64,000 nt of DNA, taken from assembly GCA_963677395.2 (NCBI GenBank), contig OY781965.2, forward strand, positions 1,364,001 through 1,428,000. The letters are read 5' to 3'. This DNA comes from G963667975 sp963677395. GTDB taxonomy: Bacteria; Bacteroidota; Bacteroidia; Bacteroidales; G963667975. A model generated the notes under the pieces. That model worked only from the letters and a program-made list of their open reading frames with translations, was not told where the DNA came from and made no database searches. Within the stretch, counting starts at the first letter, position 1, and each line of letters starts with the position of its first letter. This document shows positions 8,857 through 17,123 of this stretch, in pieces. Made by a program: the position numbers and the translations under genes.

Positions 8857-10923
8857 ATGTATCAAAAAGTACTTGTTGCAGTTCTGATGTTCATTTTGGG
8901 CATACAAATTAATTATGCACAATCAGGTCAGATCAATGAACAGCGTAGCCAGACTCTGGCTGCCAAATTATCACAAATGACTCCACAACAGTTTCGTGAA
9001 GGACATTTGAAACTCAAAACACGACGAGTTTCAGAACAAACCGAAAAGGCGCTTCAGGCTGTAAAAGCGAAAAAATCAACACAATCCCAATCACAGACAC
9101 CAAAATCTGAGGCAAAGGGATTAACGGTTCCTGCTGATTTACGTGTGCCTGGCGAGTTCGAAGAATTGGATGCAGTCTTTATCAATTGGCCTTACAATTC
9201 ACTTGATACATTAGGAAATTGGGCAGAACAACTTTTCGAAAATATTGGCCCTTACTATGATAATAGTGGTAATTATACAGGGATGGGACCAATTGTCAAT
9301 ATAGTGGACACTTTTGCAAACAGTGATTTTCCTCCAATTTTCAGCAAGATTATCAATGCAATACAACCTCAAGCTCAGGTTTGGATTAATATCTGGGATG
9401 GAAGTGATTCAGTAGCAGTTAAAAATTATATGTCTTCGCATAACATGCCTTTGACAAACTATAAATTTTTTGTAGCTCCAGGCAATTCTTTTTGGTATCG
9501 CGATTGTGGCCCGGTAGGTTTCTATTATGGTGCTAATGATGATGTGGCTTTCCTCGACTTTGAATATTATGGCGGCCGTCCGCTCGACGATAAACTGCCA
9601 ATAAAATGGGGTGCAAAAGCAGGCTATCCGGTTTACACCACAACTTTAGAATATGAAGGTGGTAACTTATTGGCTGATGGTGCCGGAACTTTGTTTACAT
9701 CAACAGCTGTAAATGATTTGAATGGAGATACAGATGGTTTGTACTATCTTGCAAATCCCAACGACCCTAACAGCGTGGATATGATTGTGAAAACAGCTCT
9801 TACTACAACTCAGGTGAAAGACAGCTTGATGCACTTAATGAATCTTTCACGAGCGTTTGTTCTCCCCGCTTTACAAAACGACGGAGGTACTGGTCACATT
9901 GATTTGTATGCTGATATGTGGGATGAAAATACCTTTGTTACGACGGCATTTCCAACAGCAATGAGCAGCCTTGCAGATTATACCCGCGTAAATAATAATG
10001 TGGCTACCATTATTTCGAACAACACTATGTTCAATAAACCTTATATAAACACCACTATTCCATTACCATCTAAAGATAATGGAAGTTGGTACACCAGTGG
10101 CTCTGATTTTGAAAATTATACCCGTACTTACAGCAATCACGTTATTGTAAATAAAACAATTATTCAACCCGTATTTTCAGATGGAGTAACAGGAAACGTA
10201 AGTGGTTTGCAAAGTGATGTTGCTCAGCTTCAAAAACAATATCCCGGTTATAATATTGTTCCGGTTGATGTGAGGGCGTTCGATGGTTTTGGGGGTGCAA
10301 TTCACTGTATTACCAAACAAGTACCTGCAAAAAATCCGTTACTCATTCAACATGACCCAATTCGTGGCTCGTTTACTGCCACAAATTTTCCGCTCAGTGC
10401 AAAAATTATGAATAAGAGTGGTATTGCATCTGCAAAAGTCTATTGGAGGGCAAAAGGTTCTTCAACTTGGAACAATGTAGCATTAACCGGAACAGCTTCT
10501 GCCTTTACAGGCCAAATTACCGGCAATGCTTCTGCAACAAATGACACAATTGAATATTATATTTCTGCAACTTCAGTAAATGGCAAAACTATTACAAAAC
10601 CGATGACTGCACCTCTGGGATATTATACATTTAGCTATGGCTCTGTATTTACAGGTGTTGAAGATGGAATATCAAATAAATTTGCTGTTGGTGATTTCTT
10701 CCCGAATCCTGCTTCACAGAAAACTTCTGTTCATATTTCAGGTATAGAAAATGAAACTCTAAGCATAACCATCATCGATGCAGTAGGTCGTATCCTGGAA
10801 AACGATAAAATAAATGGTAATATCTATACTCTTAATGCTTCAAGCTTTGAAAAAGGATTCTATTTTATCTGTTTTACACGTGAAAATGGCCAAAGCATTA
10901 TCCGTAAAATTGTAGTGGAATAA
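8857..10923 (+). CDS. T9SS-exported peptidylarginine deiminase (agmatine deiminase family)
   Basis: Related to the Porphyromonas-type PPAD, which converts peptidyl-arginine to citrulline. Signal peptide 1-21, a basic helical linker to ~95, then the deiminase fold from LRVPGEFEELDAVFINWPY. Expected catalytic residues are visible: Asp216 in YRDCGPV, His347 and Asp349 in GHIDLYADMW, and nucleophile Cys484 in FGGAIHCITKQ. An Ig-like segment (~505-600) follows, and the last ~75 residues are a type A sorting domain (FFPNPASQKTSVHIS ... GFYFICFTRENGQSIIRKIVVE, given here in parts). At 688 residues it is longer than PPAD. Agmatine deiminases are cytoplasmic, so signal peptide plus CTD favour a secreted protein- or peptide-acting enzyme. 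Confidence 0.88.
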   Translation: MYQKVLVAVLMFILGIQINYAQSGQINEQRSQTLAAKLSQMTPQQFREGHLKLKTRRVSEQTEKALQAVKAKKSTQSQSQTPKSEAKGLTVPADLRVPGEFEELDAVFINWPYNSLDTLGNWAEQLFENIGPYYDNSGNYTGMGPIVNIVDTFANSDFPPIFSKIINAIQPQAQVWINIWDGSDSVAVKNYMSSHNMPLTNYKFFVAPGNSFWYRDCGPVGFYYGANDDVAFLDFEYYGGRPLDDKLPIKWGAKAGYPVYTTTLEYEGGNLLADGAGTLFTSTAVNDLNGDTDGLYYLANPNDPNSVDMIVKTALTTTQVKDSLMHLMNLSRAFVLPALQNDGGTGHIDLYADMWDENTFVTTAFPTAMSSLADYTRVNNNVATIISNNTMFNKPYINTTIPLPSKDNGSWYTSGSDFENYTRTYSNHVIVNKTIIQPVFSDGVTGNVSGLQSDVAQLQKQYPGYNIVPVDVRAFDGFGGAIHCITKQVPAKNPLLIQHDPIRGSFTATNFPLSAKIMNKSGIASAKVYWRAKGSSTWNNVALTGTASAFTGQITGNASATNDTIEYYISATSVNGKTITKPMTAPLGYYTFSYGSVFTGVEDGISNKFAVGDFFPNPASQKTSVHISGIENETLSITIIDAVGRILENDKINGNIYTLNASSFEKGFYFICFTRENGQSIIRKIVVE

Positions 10924-10944
10924 TAAAAGCAAGTAAGAATCAAC

Positions 10945-10980
10945 TAAAAGAGGCAGTTCCAACAGGGATTGCCTCTTTTA
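10945..10980 (+). terminator. Hairpin terminator after the deiminase gene
   Basis: A perfect 11-bp stem (TAAAAGAGGCA with TGCCTCTTTTA) with a 14-nt loop. The A-rich left and T-rich right flank suit termination from both sides, between two convergent genes. Confidence 0.8.
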
Positions 10981-11075
10981 GCTTTATGTTTGTTTAATCG
11001 GAAATGTCTCAATACAAGCAGGTATAGCTGGAACGAAAATTATTTTGGGAGCACGTTTTGAAATGAAACAACATA

Positions 11076-11717
11076 TTAAACCTCACACTCATTAAAAAAA
11101 CGAAGAAGAAATTCTTCCATAAACAGGTGTCTTTCTTCTGCTATAGACTTTGCGGTAGCAGTATTCATCCGGTTTTTTAAAAGCAGAAGCTTCTCATGAA
11201 AGTGGTTAAAGGTATTTGAATTTGATGATTTGTATTCTTCAAATGACTGATGCATCTGAGGCTTACTTTCAAAATCATACATCATTCGCCCATGTGCACC
11301 ACCAAATGCAAATGCACGGGCGATCCCGATGGCACCAATTGCGTCAAGCCGATCAGAATCTTGAACAATCATTGCTTCGATCGTTTCTGGACGAGTGTTG
11401 ACCTTTGCTCCTTTGAAAGAGATTGATTGGACAATGTTTAAAATAGCTTTGCAATCTTCAATATCTGTATCTATTGATAGCAAAAACTGAATAAGTTGTT
11501 TGGCACCTTTCTCTTCTCCCAGAAATTTCCAGTCGGCGACATCATGTAACAGAGCCGCCATTTCAATCAGAAACAGATTACCTCCTTCCTGTTGTGCAAT
11601 CAGCAGTGCCATTTTCCGAACCCTGAGCAGGTGTTGTAAGTCATGTCCGCTGGCATCATGACAGAATAAATTTTTTACGTATTCTTCAGCTTTTGCAATC
11701 TGCAACTTTTTTTTCAT
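11076..11717 (-). CDS. HD-domain phosphohydrolase (YedJ-like)
   Basis: 213-residue HD superfamily protein. The metal-binding set is visible: His25 in HDLQHLLRV, the His58-Asp59 doublet in ALLHDVADWK, and a distal Asp in IVQDSDRLDAIGAIGIARAFAFGG. This order and the DxDRLDA motif fit the YedJ/YpgQ group, soluble phosphohydrolases acting on nucleotide-like phosphates, though the physiological substrate is unsettled. It is convergent with the deiminase gene and reads away from a gap before ubiD; the 122-bp spacer suggests a separate or weakly linked transcript. Confidence 0.85.
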   Translation of the reverse strand: MKKKLQIAKAEEYVKNLFCHDASGHDLQHLLRVRKMALLIAQQEGGNLFLIEMAALLHDVADWKFLGEEKGAKQLIQFLLSIDTDIEDCKAILNIVQSISFKGAKVNTRPETIEAMIVQDSDRLDAIGAIGIARAFAFGGAHGRMMYDFESKPQMHQSFEEYKSSNSNTFNHFHEKLLLLKNRMNTATAKSIAEERHLFMEEFLLRFFNECEV

Positions 11718-11839
11718 GTATTGTATTTATATAAGGTGTGACGGATACAATTGAGAGCTATTCTCTCTTCATGGAAATTAGATATTGTAAAATCAAGAAA
11801 TTAAGTCTATAGTTAAAAAGATTACTCCTTTCACTTAAT

Positions 11840-13723
11840 TTACTCCGCCTTTTCTTTTCCCGGAAACAGCAAACGTTTATAGCGAAGCGAAGGAGACTGA
11901 ATGAAATCGCCAAGATTGAGTTTTGGCCAAATAGAATCAATACGCTCGATCACATCTTCACTCATCACCAAAACATTGGGCCAGTCACGAAAAAAATGAT
12001 CGTTCGAAGCCTTTTTTCGGCATGCATCCATTATAAGCAGAGTTGTTTTCCTTTCAGTATTGGTAAATATCTTACAATCACGTTCGGGATCTAGATTGTT
12101 TCCTGCAATCCAGCAAACATCGGCAATCTGGTTTGCCTCAACTTCCGGATCTGTAAACAGCACAACCTTTGAACTCTTTTCTGGTATTTGTTTCAGTAAG
12201 GCTTCGGAGACAGAATGAACGGTATGATTATCCGTTTTTTGCAGAGTGAGGATGTGCAGAAAATCATTGAGTCGAAAATCTTTTTTTACATTTTGAATTT
12301 CTTCAAGATTAAAATATTGTTTGTTCCCATTTTGCAAATTTCCAAAATCAGAATCATAAAATTCTCCGGTAAGTTTTCGGGTAGCATCCATTCCCATTTT
12401 TCCATGTATTGCATATTTTTGACTTGAATGATCCAGAACATCAGCAGGACCTTTGCTGAAATAAATGTCAGCATTTAGATTGCAGTTTTGCTGGATTGCA
12501 TTCAAGACTTCCGTGTAATTATGAACATTTACATCCTTATCCACCAGAATAAAAAACTTGGTAAACATCATTTGTCCTGCACCCCAAAGTGAATTCATTA
12601 CTTTGGGAGCCTGTCCGGGGTAAGTTTTATCAATGCTTATGATAGCAATATTGTGGAAAACCCCTTCGATAGGCAAGTCCATATCCGTAACTTCTGGAAG
12701 CATCGCTTTTTTGATGGGTGTAAGAAAAATGCGTTCGGTTGCTTTTCCCAGCCATGCATCTTCCTGAGGAGGAATACCTACAACCGTGGTTGGATAGATG
12801 GCATTTTTACGATGTGTAATACATTCAACATGAAACACAGGATAGTAATCAGCCAGTGAATAAAAACCGGTATGGTCGCCAAATGGACCTTCAATGCGTA
12901 AATCTTCTGCAGGATCAACATACCCTTCGAGAATAAATTCAGCATCAGCCGGAACTTCCAGGTTATTGGTAATACACTTTACAAGTTCAACAGGTCTTTT
13001 TCGTAGAAATCCGGCAAGGATATATTCATCCACATGATCGGGCAGGGGTGCGGTGGCAACATAAGTATATACAGGATCACCTCCCAGTGCAACCGAAATT
13101 GGCATACGTTTACCCAGTGCTTTGTATTCACGGTAATGTCGCGCAGAGTTTTTGTGCAAATGCCAGTGCATCCCGGTAGTCTGATTGTCAAAAACCTGCA
13201 TACGATACATTCCCACATTTCGTGTTCCGGTTTTAGGATCAGAAGTATGAACAACTGGAAGAGTGATAAATGGTCCCCCATCATGCGGCCAGGTTGTGAG
13301 AATCGGAAGTTTTGATAGATCAGGATTTTGAATAACTACTTCCTGACAGCTTCCGCGACCTTTTTTGTGTTTCGGCATCCATTGCGAAGCATTATACAAT
13401 TGTGGCAATAACTTTAATTTATCAGAAAATGCAGTTTTCGGTTCTGTAAGAATCTGAAACCACTTATCTATTTCTTCACCTATGTTTTCAAGAGAATTTA
13501 CACCCAATGCAAGCTGAATCCGCTTTTCAGAACCAAATGCATTGATCAGAACCGGAAAATTAGTTCCATTATTTTCAAAAAGCAGAGCTTTGCCATTATG
13601 TTTTACAATACGGTCATTAATTTCGGTAATTTCCAAATTTGGAGATACAAACTCCTGAATTCGTACAAGTTCGTTCTCTTTTTCGAGTAAGCGGATAAAT
13701 TCAGCAAGATTTTTATATGCCAT
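11840..13723 (-). CDS. UbiD family decarboxylase
   Basis: About 627 residues from MAYKNLAEFIRLLEKE. UbiD enzymes are prenylated-FMN-dependent reversible decarboxylases; the ~600-residue Bacteroidota form is usually linked to menaquinone synthesis. The conserved core is present: RNVGMYRMQVFDNQTTGMHW, HKNSARHYREY, then IEGPFGDHTGFY, GIPPQEDAWLGKATERIF and GAGQMMFTKFFILVDKDV. A start 7 codons upstream at 13744 is possible but adds a non-family MFIKKTI leader; 13723 fits the domain start. No ubiX (prenyltransferase) gene is in the window. Substrate is inferred from family only. Confidence 0.85.
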   Translation of the reverse strand: MAYKNLAEFIRLLEKENELVRIQEFVSPNLEITEINDRIVKHNGKALLFENNGTNFPVLINAFGSEKRIQLALGVNSLENIGEEIDKWFQILTEPKTAFSDKLKLLPQLYNASQWMPKHKKGRGSCQEVVIQNPDLSKLPILTTWPHDGGPFITLPVVHTSDPKTGTRNVGMYRMQVFDNQTTGMHWHLHKNSARHYREYKALGKRMPISVALGGDPVYTYVATAPLPDHVDEYILAGFLRKRPVELVKCITNNLEVPADAEFILEGYVDPAEDLRIEGPFGDHTGFYSLADYYPVFHVECITHRKNAIYPTTVVGIPPQEDAWLGKATERIFLTPIKKAMLPEVTDMDLPIEGVFHNIAIISIDKTYPGQAPKVMNSLWGAGQMMFTKFFILVDKDVNVHNYTEVLNAIQQNCNLNADIYFSKGPADVLDHSSQKYAIHGKMGMDATRKLTGEFYDSDFGNLQNGNKQYFNLEEIQNVKKDFRLNDFLHILTLQKTDNHTVHSVSEALLKQIPEKSSKVVLFTDPEVEANQIADVCWIAGNNLDPERDCKIFTNTERKTTLLIMDACRKKASNDHFFRDWPNVLVMSEDVIERIDSIWPKLNLGDFIQSPSLRYKRLLFPGKEKAE

Positions 13724-13782
13724 AATTGTTTTTTTAATGAACAATGAAAGCGCTTCCTTGTTCGTAAATATAAATCAGAAAA

Positions 13783-13790
13783 CAAAAGTA
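13783..13790 (-). promoter_or_regulatory. -7 promoter box of the ubiD-like gene
   Basis: Minus-strand TACTTTTG matches TAnnTTTG, about 60 bp before the start at 13723. A CAAA (minus TTTG) is present upstream but at 15 bp, closer than the usual 19. Confidence 0.4.
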
Positions 13791-13822
13791 AACCTTATTA
13801 TAAACTCAAAAAATTTATTCCC

Positions 13823-14335
13823 ATGAAAATGAATCCAGGCGTGACTACTTTTTTAGGAAATCCGCTTACTTTATTAGGTGAAATGATTAAAGTTGGAGAC
13901 AAAGCTCCAGCATTCACTGCACTTTCATCTGATTTGAAACCAGTTGCTTCAGGTGATTTTGCTGGTAAAGTAAAAATTATTTCAGCAGTACCTTCTGTTG
14001 ATACCGGAGTATGTGCAGCTCAAACCCGCCGTTTCAATGTTGAAGCTACTAATTTGTCAAATGTTGTGATTCTTACGATCTCGTGTGATCTTCCGTTTGC
14101 ACTGGGTCGTTTTTGTGCTGCAGAAGGTATTGATAAAGTAATTACCCTTTCTGATCACAAAGACACTGATTTTGGTCTTAAATATGGTTTTTTGATTCAG
14201 GAATTACGTTTACTCAATCGAGGAATTATAGTGATTGATAAAGATGATAATGTCGTGTATGTAGAATATGTACAGGAAAACACCAATCATCCTGATTACG
14301 ATAAAGCATTAGAAGCAGTAAGGCAGCTTATTTAA
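13823..14335 (+). CDS. tpx: Thiol peroxidase (atypical 2-Cys peroxiredoxin)
   Basis: 170 residues, normal for Tpx. The peroxidatic cysteine is Cys64 in VPSVDTGVCAAQTRRF, and the resolving cysteine is Cys98 in LPFALGRFCAAEGI; the 34-residue spacing equals Cys61/Cys95 of E. coli Tpx. It reduces hydrogen and organic peroxides with thioredoxin in the cytoplasm. Transcribed alone: divergent from ubiD and closed by a strong terminator. No clear TAnnTTTG box was seen in the short upstream gap. A further cysteine, Cys88 (TISCDLPF), is next to the active-site strand. Confidence 0.95.
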   Translation: MKMNPGVTTFLGNPLTLLGEMIKVGDKAPAFTALSSDLKPVASGDFAGKVKIISAVPSVDTGVCAAQTRRFNVEATNLSNVVILTISCDLPFALGRFCAAEGIDKVITLSDHKDTDFGLKYGFLIQELRLLNRGIIVIDKDDNVVYVEYVQENTNHPDYDKALEAVRQLI

Positions 14336-14350
14336 TGACTATAAAAAACG

Positions 14351-14377
14351 AAAGCCGCTTACCTGAGCGGCTTTTTT
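14351..14377. terminator. Bidirectional terminator between tpx and the redoxin gene
   Basis: 9-bp stem AAAGCCGCT / AGCGGCTTT with a 6-nt loop, an A-run on the left and a T-run on the right. It serves the convergent genes on both sides and touches the redoxin stop codon. Confidence 0.85.
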
Positions 14378-15164
14378 ATTCGGTTAAGATAAACTTTTGC
14401 CTGAATACAATCTCATTATTAGTAAATACAATTAATACATAAGGAGCAGTCCTTAGCTTTTGCAGATTGATATTCACGTTATTATGAAAGTTCCCGTTTC
14501 CGACAATCAAACCATTTACATCAACAATTTGATAAAAGTATTTTTCTTGATTATGCCTTGATAAAGTAAGAGTTTTAAGATAAAGCTCAAAATGAAACTT
14601 TCCTGTTTCAGCCTCTTTAATAGAATTATAATTTCCGCAAAGCGAAATGTACGGATCAAAACCAGTGACAGTAGGGGGATGATTTGCATTCCAGAAATAA
14701 ACATTAGTAGGGCAAATTACTGCATAGAGCGGAGTTCCAAATGCTTCTTGTTGAGCCTCAAAAAGTGCAAAAATATTTTGTCCGTTTCCTTCAATTCCTG
14801 CACAAGGAAATGTTAGACCCAATTGTTGCTTAAACTGATTAATTTCAATGTCAGTATCAAAATCGCTTATTCCCCAAATTTCCACATTGTTCTGTCCACT
14901 ATTGTAATACAGATACGCAGAATCAATGATCCTTGAATAGACTTGACAGGTGCCACAACTGATCCTGAAAAAGTCAAGAATCACAGTTTTGCCTAAATTA
15001 AGATTATCGTACAGATTTAGAGTATCTCCAGTAGAGGATATTATTGTGAAGTTTTGAATTACAGGGATTTTTACAGAGTTTAATTGGGTAAATCCAACAA
15101 CTGCTGCAAAAGAAAACAAAGCAGTTGACACAATCTTAAGAGGGATACGCATAACGTGATTCAT
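14376..15164 (-). CDS. Exported thioredoxin-like (redoxin) protein with T9SS type A sorting domain
   Basis: 262 residues: N-terminal signal segment with the hydrophobic stretch IVSTALFSFAAVVGF, a TlpA/AhpC-like thioredoxin fold with active site Cys70-Gly-Thr-Cys73 (FRISCGTCQVYS), the cis-Pro strand region around EAFGTPLYAVIC, and a C-terminal ~70-residue type A sorting domain (YFYQIVDVNGLIVGNGNF ... VFRQKFILTE). It is therefore probably a surface or secreted thiol-disulfide protein; the client is unknown. The ATG overlaps the stop of the upstream gene by one base (TAATG), a sign of translational coupling with the TPR/kinase-like gene. Confidence 0.82.
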   Translation of the reverse strand: MNHVMRIPLKIVSTALFSFAAVVGFTQLNSVKIPVIQNFTIISSTGDTLNLYDNLNLGKTVILDFFRISCGTCQVYSRIIDSAYLYYNSGQNNVEIWGISDFDTDIEINQFKQQLGLTFPCAGIEGNGQNIFALFEAQQEAFGTPLYAVICPTNVYFWNANHPPTVTGFDPYISLCGNYNSIKEAETGKFHFELYLKTLTLSRHNQEKYFYQIVDVNGLIVGNGNFHNNVNINLQKLRTAPYVLIVFTNNEIVFRQKFILTE

Positions 15165-17008
15165 TATACACTTAAACTCTTTGCAATAAAGTTTTTGATG
15201 TCGTAACGGAATGGAAGGTTAATCCAGATCGTCATTCTGTCGTTCAGTAGAGTATGTGAACCTGCTTTTGCATTTAATTTTTGCATTGAGGTTTGAAATA
15301 ATTCATTTTTATCAAAATCAATAACACGCTGAATTACCTCTTTCGTTACGCCAGCAGGGCATTGAAAGATAATATTCAGCCAAATATGTTCAGCATCAAT
15401 CTTGTCGAATCTTAAATATACATCAATGTCAGCATTGTGCAAGTTAGATGAAATCCCGGAAAGAATATGATGCGTGATGCCCTTTAATAAGTTATTATCC
15501 GAGATTAATTTTTGAGGAACTTTAATATCTTTTGAAAAATTGATATATACATCCTGTTTCGAAAATATTGCATTTTCTGCAGAAATAACATTTTGAAGGG
15601 TAAGAGAAGGATTTATTATTTGAAGATGTAATTCTCCAGAATTATTTTCGGATACCTTTTTGGGAGAAATATTAACTTTTTCAGTAGGTTTAGTAGCCTT
15701 TTTCGGCTCAACGGTATTGTTATGTAAAGTTGGAAGTGAAGTTTTTAAACTTGTTCGTTCTATTTTCTGAAGTCTGGAACGTAACTTTTGATTTTCGTGA
15801 ATCAATTGATTTTGGTCTTCTAAACTTCGTTGTGTATAATAAGTTATTCTTTTGTAGTAGTGAAGTAATTCTTTGTATTTTAATATAATAATAGCGAAAG
15901 ATAATACAATCATAAATAAAATCAACAAACTGTAAAACTCAAAACCTGAATTAGCTTTTTGATTTCTGTTGGTTATTTCATTCAGTTTAGAAGTGAATAT
16001 ATTCATGGTAATTGCAGAATCAGGAATAATGCTATTGTTATTACCTGATGAAAAGCTAATTAATTCTTCCGATTGGGCAAGTTGTTTTTTGAATCGCTGA
16101 AATTCGCTATCTCCCGGATTTAAATATGTTAATAATCGTTTAAGAATTGAGATTGTTTGCAGTGTATTCCCTTCAATTCTTGATAAATTCAAAGCTTTTT
16201 TAAGTGATTGATCTCTATCGGAAGAATTATCTGTGGAAATATATATATCTGTTAAAATGATGTATGCTTCAATTTTTAAGGATGTTTCAACGTTATTATT
16301 GCTGATTAATTTGTTTGCTGAAACTAAAGCAAAATCAAGTTGATTTTCTGAAAGCTGAATTTTGGATTGTAAAAGTAAAAATCGATTACGTAATTCGGGA
16401 CTTTGAGCATTGTTAGCAAATTGGCTCAATTCTGAGTAGATTACTTTTGCTTCATTCGCTTTGTTTGATTGAGTATAATATGATGCAATTTCTAATTTCG
16501 AAAGGATTGCTTCCGGCATTAAAAATACATTTTTTTTGTAGTAAGAAGCTGAGTTAGAGTAGTAATGAATTGATTTTGGGTAATCACCAGCTTTTTTATA
16601 GTAATCACCAAGGCTTTTAGATGTTTTGCAGATTATAGTTCTATCGTTATTTTGAATAGCAATTGAAAGTTTCTGATTTAATGCATTCAGTTCGAGTACG
16701 CGATTATTAGAAAATTGAGCATCCTGAATTATGCGATCGAGAATATTGTATTGCAAAACCTGATTTGACGAAGCTATAACATCTTCTAAAATCAGATTAT
16801 TAAAATAAAGAGATGATGCTATGTCATTAGATGAGAAATATTTTGCTGCCGAATCAAGAATTTCTAGTTTTTCATTCAGAGAAATACGCTTTAAATAGAT
16901 GTCTAATGTTTGCTTAAACGAGTTTTGTGAAATAGCATTAAAGCTGAACAAAATTGCCAGCGCAAAAAAAGATATGTATTTAACTTTATGTGTTACAATG
17001 TTTTTCAT
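15164..17008 (-). CDS. TPR protein with one membrane span and a degenerate histidine-kinase-like ATPase domain
   Basis: 614 residues: signal peptide (1-27), a periplasmic helical region with TPR-like pairs (~30-310), one membrane segment (FYSLLILFMIVLSFAIIIL, ~352-370), a coiled coil (~380-415), a low-complexity linker, and a C-terminal ~150-residue domain with the layout of an HATPase: LISDNNLLKGITHHILSGIS in place of the N-box helix. I see no phospho-accepting His motif and no DxGxG box, so ATP binding is doubtful. It resembles the TPR sensor kinases of Bacteroidota with a decayed output. Coupled by TAATG to the exported redoxin gene, which it may control or sense (inference). Confidence 0.7.
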   Translation of the reverse strand: MKNIVTHKVKYISFFALAILFSFNAISQNSFKQTLDIYLKRISLNEKLEILDSAAKYFSSNDIASSLYFNNLILEDVIASSNQVLQYNILDRIIQDAQFSNNRVLELNALNQKLSIAIQNNDRTIICKTSKSLGDYYKKAGDYPKSIHYYSNSASYYKKNVFLMPEAILSKLEIASYYTQSNKANEAKVIYSELSQFANNAQSPELRNRFLLLQSKIQLSENQLDFALVSANKLISNNNVETSLKIEAYIILTDIYISTDNSSDRDQSLKKALNLSRIEGNTLQTISILKRLLTYLNPGDSEFQRFKKQLAQSEELISFSSGNNNSIIPDSAITMNIFTSKLNEITNRNQKANSGFEFYSLLILFMIVLSFAIIILKYKELLHYYKRITYYTQRSLEDQNQLIHENQKLRSRLQKIERTSLKTSLPTLHNNTVEPKKATKPTEKVNISPKKVSENNSGELHLQIINPSLTLQNVISAENAIFSKQDVYINFSKDIKVPQKLISDNNLLKGITHHILSGISSNLHNADIDVYLRFDKIDAEHIWLNIIFQCPAGVTKEVIQRVIDFDKNELFQTSMQKLNAKAGSHTLLNDRMTIWINLPFRYDIKNFIAKSLSV

Positions 17009-17048
17009 TATAACTTATAAAAACTGTTTTTGGTGAAAAGAAAATGGA

Positions 17049-17056
17049 TAACTTTG
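17049..17056 (+). promoter_or_regulatory. -7 promoter box of pepD
   Basis: TAACTTTG matches TAnnTTTG, 67 bp before the pepD ATG. A TTTG lies upstream at 16 bp, shorter than usual. Confidence 0.4.
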
Positions 17057-17080
17057 TTTTCCATTTTCGCATTTGAAGCA

Positions 17081-17088
17081 CAAATATA
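17081..17088 (-). promoter_or_regulatory. -7 promoter box of the TPR/kinase-like operon
   Basis: Minus-strand TATATTTG matches TAnnTTTG, 72 bp before the start at 17008. It crosses the divergent pepD promoter region, so the two transcripts may interfere. Confidence 0.4.
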
Positions 17089-17123
17089 GTATAAAATTTT
17101 ATTCAAATTAAAAAAAACGAATC

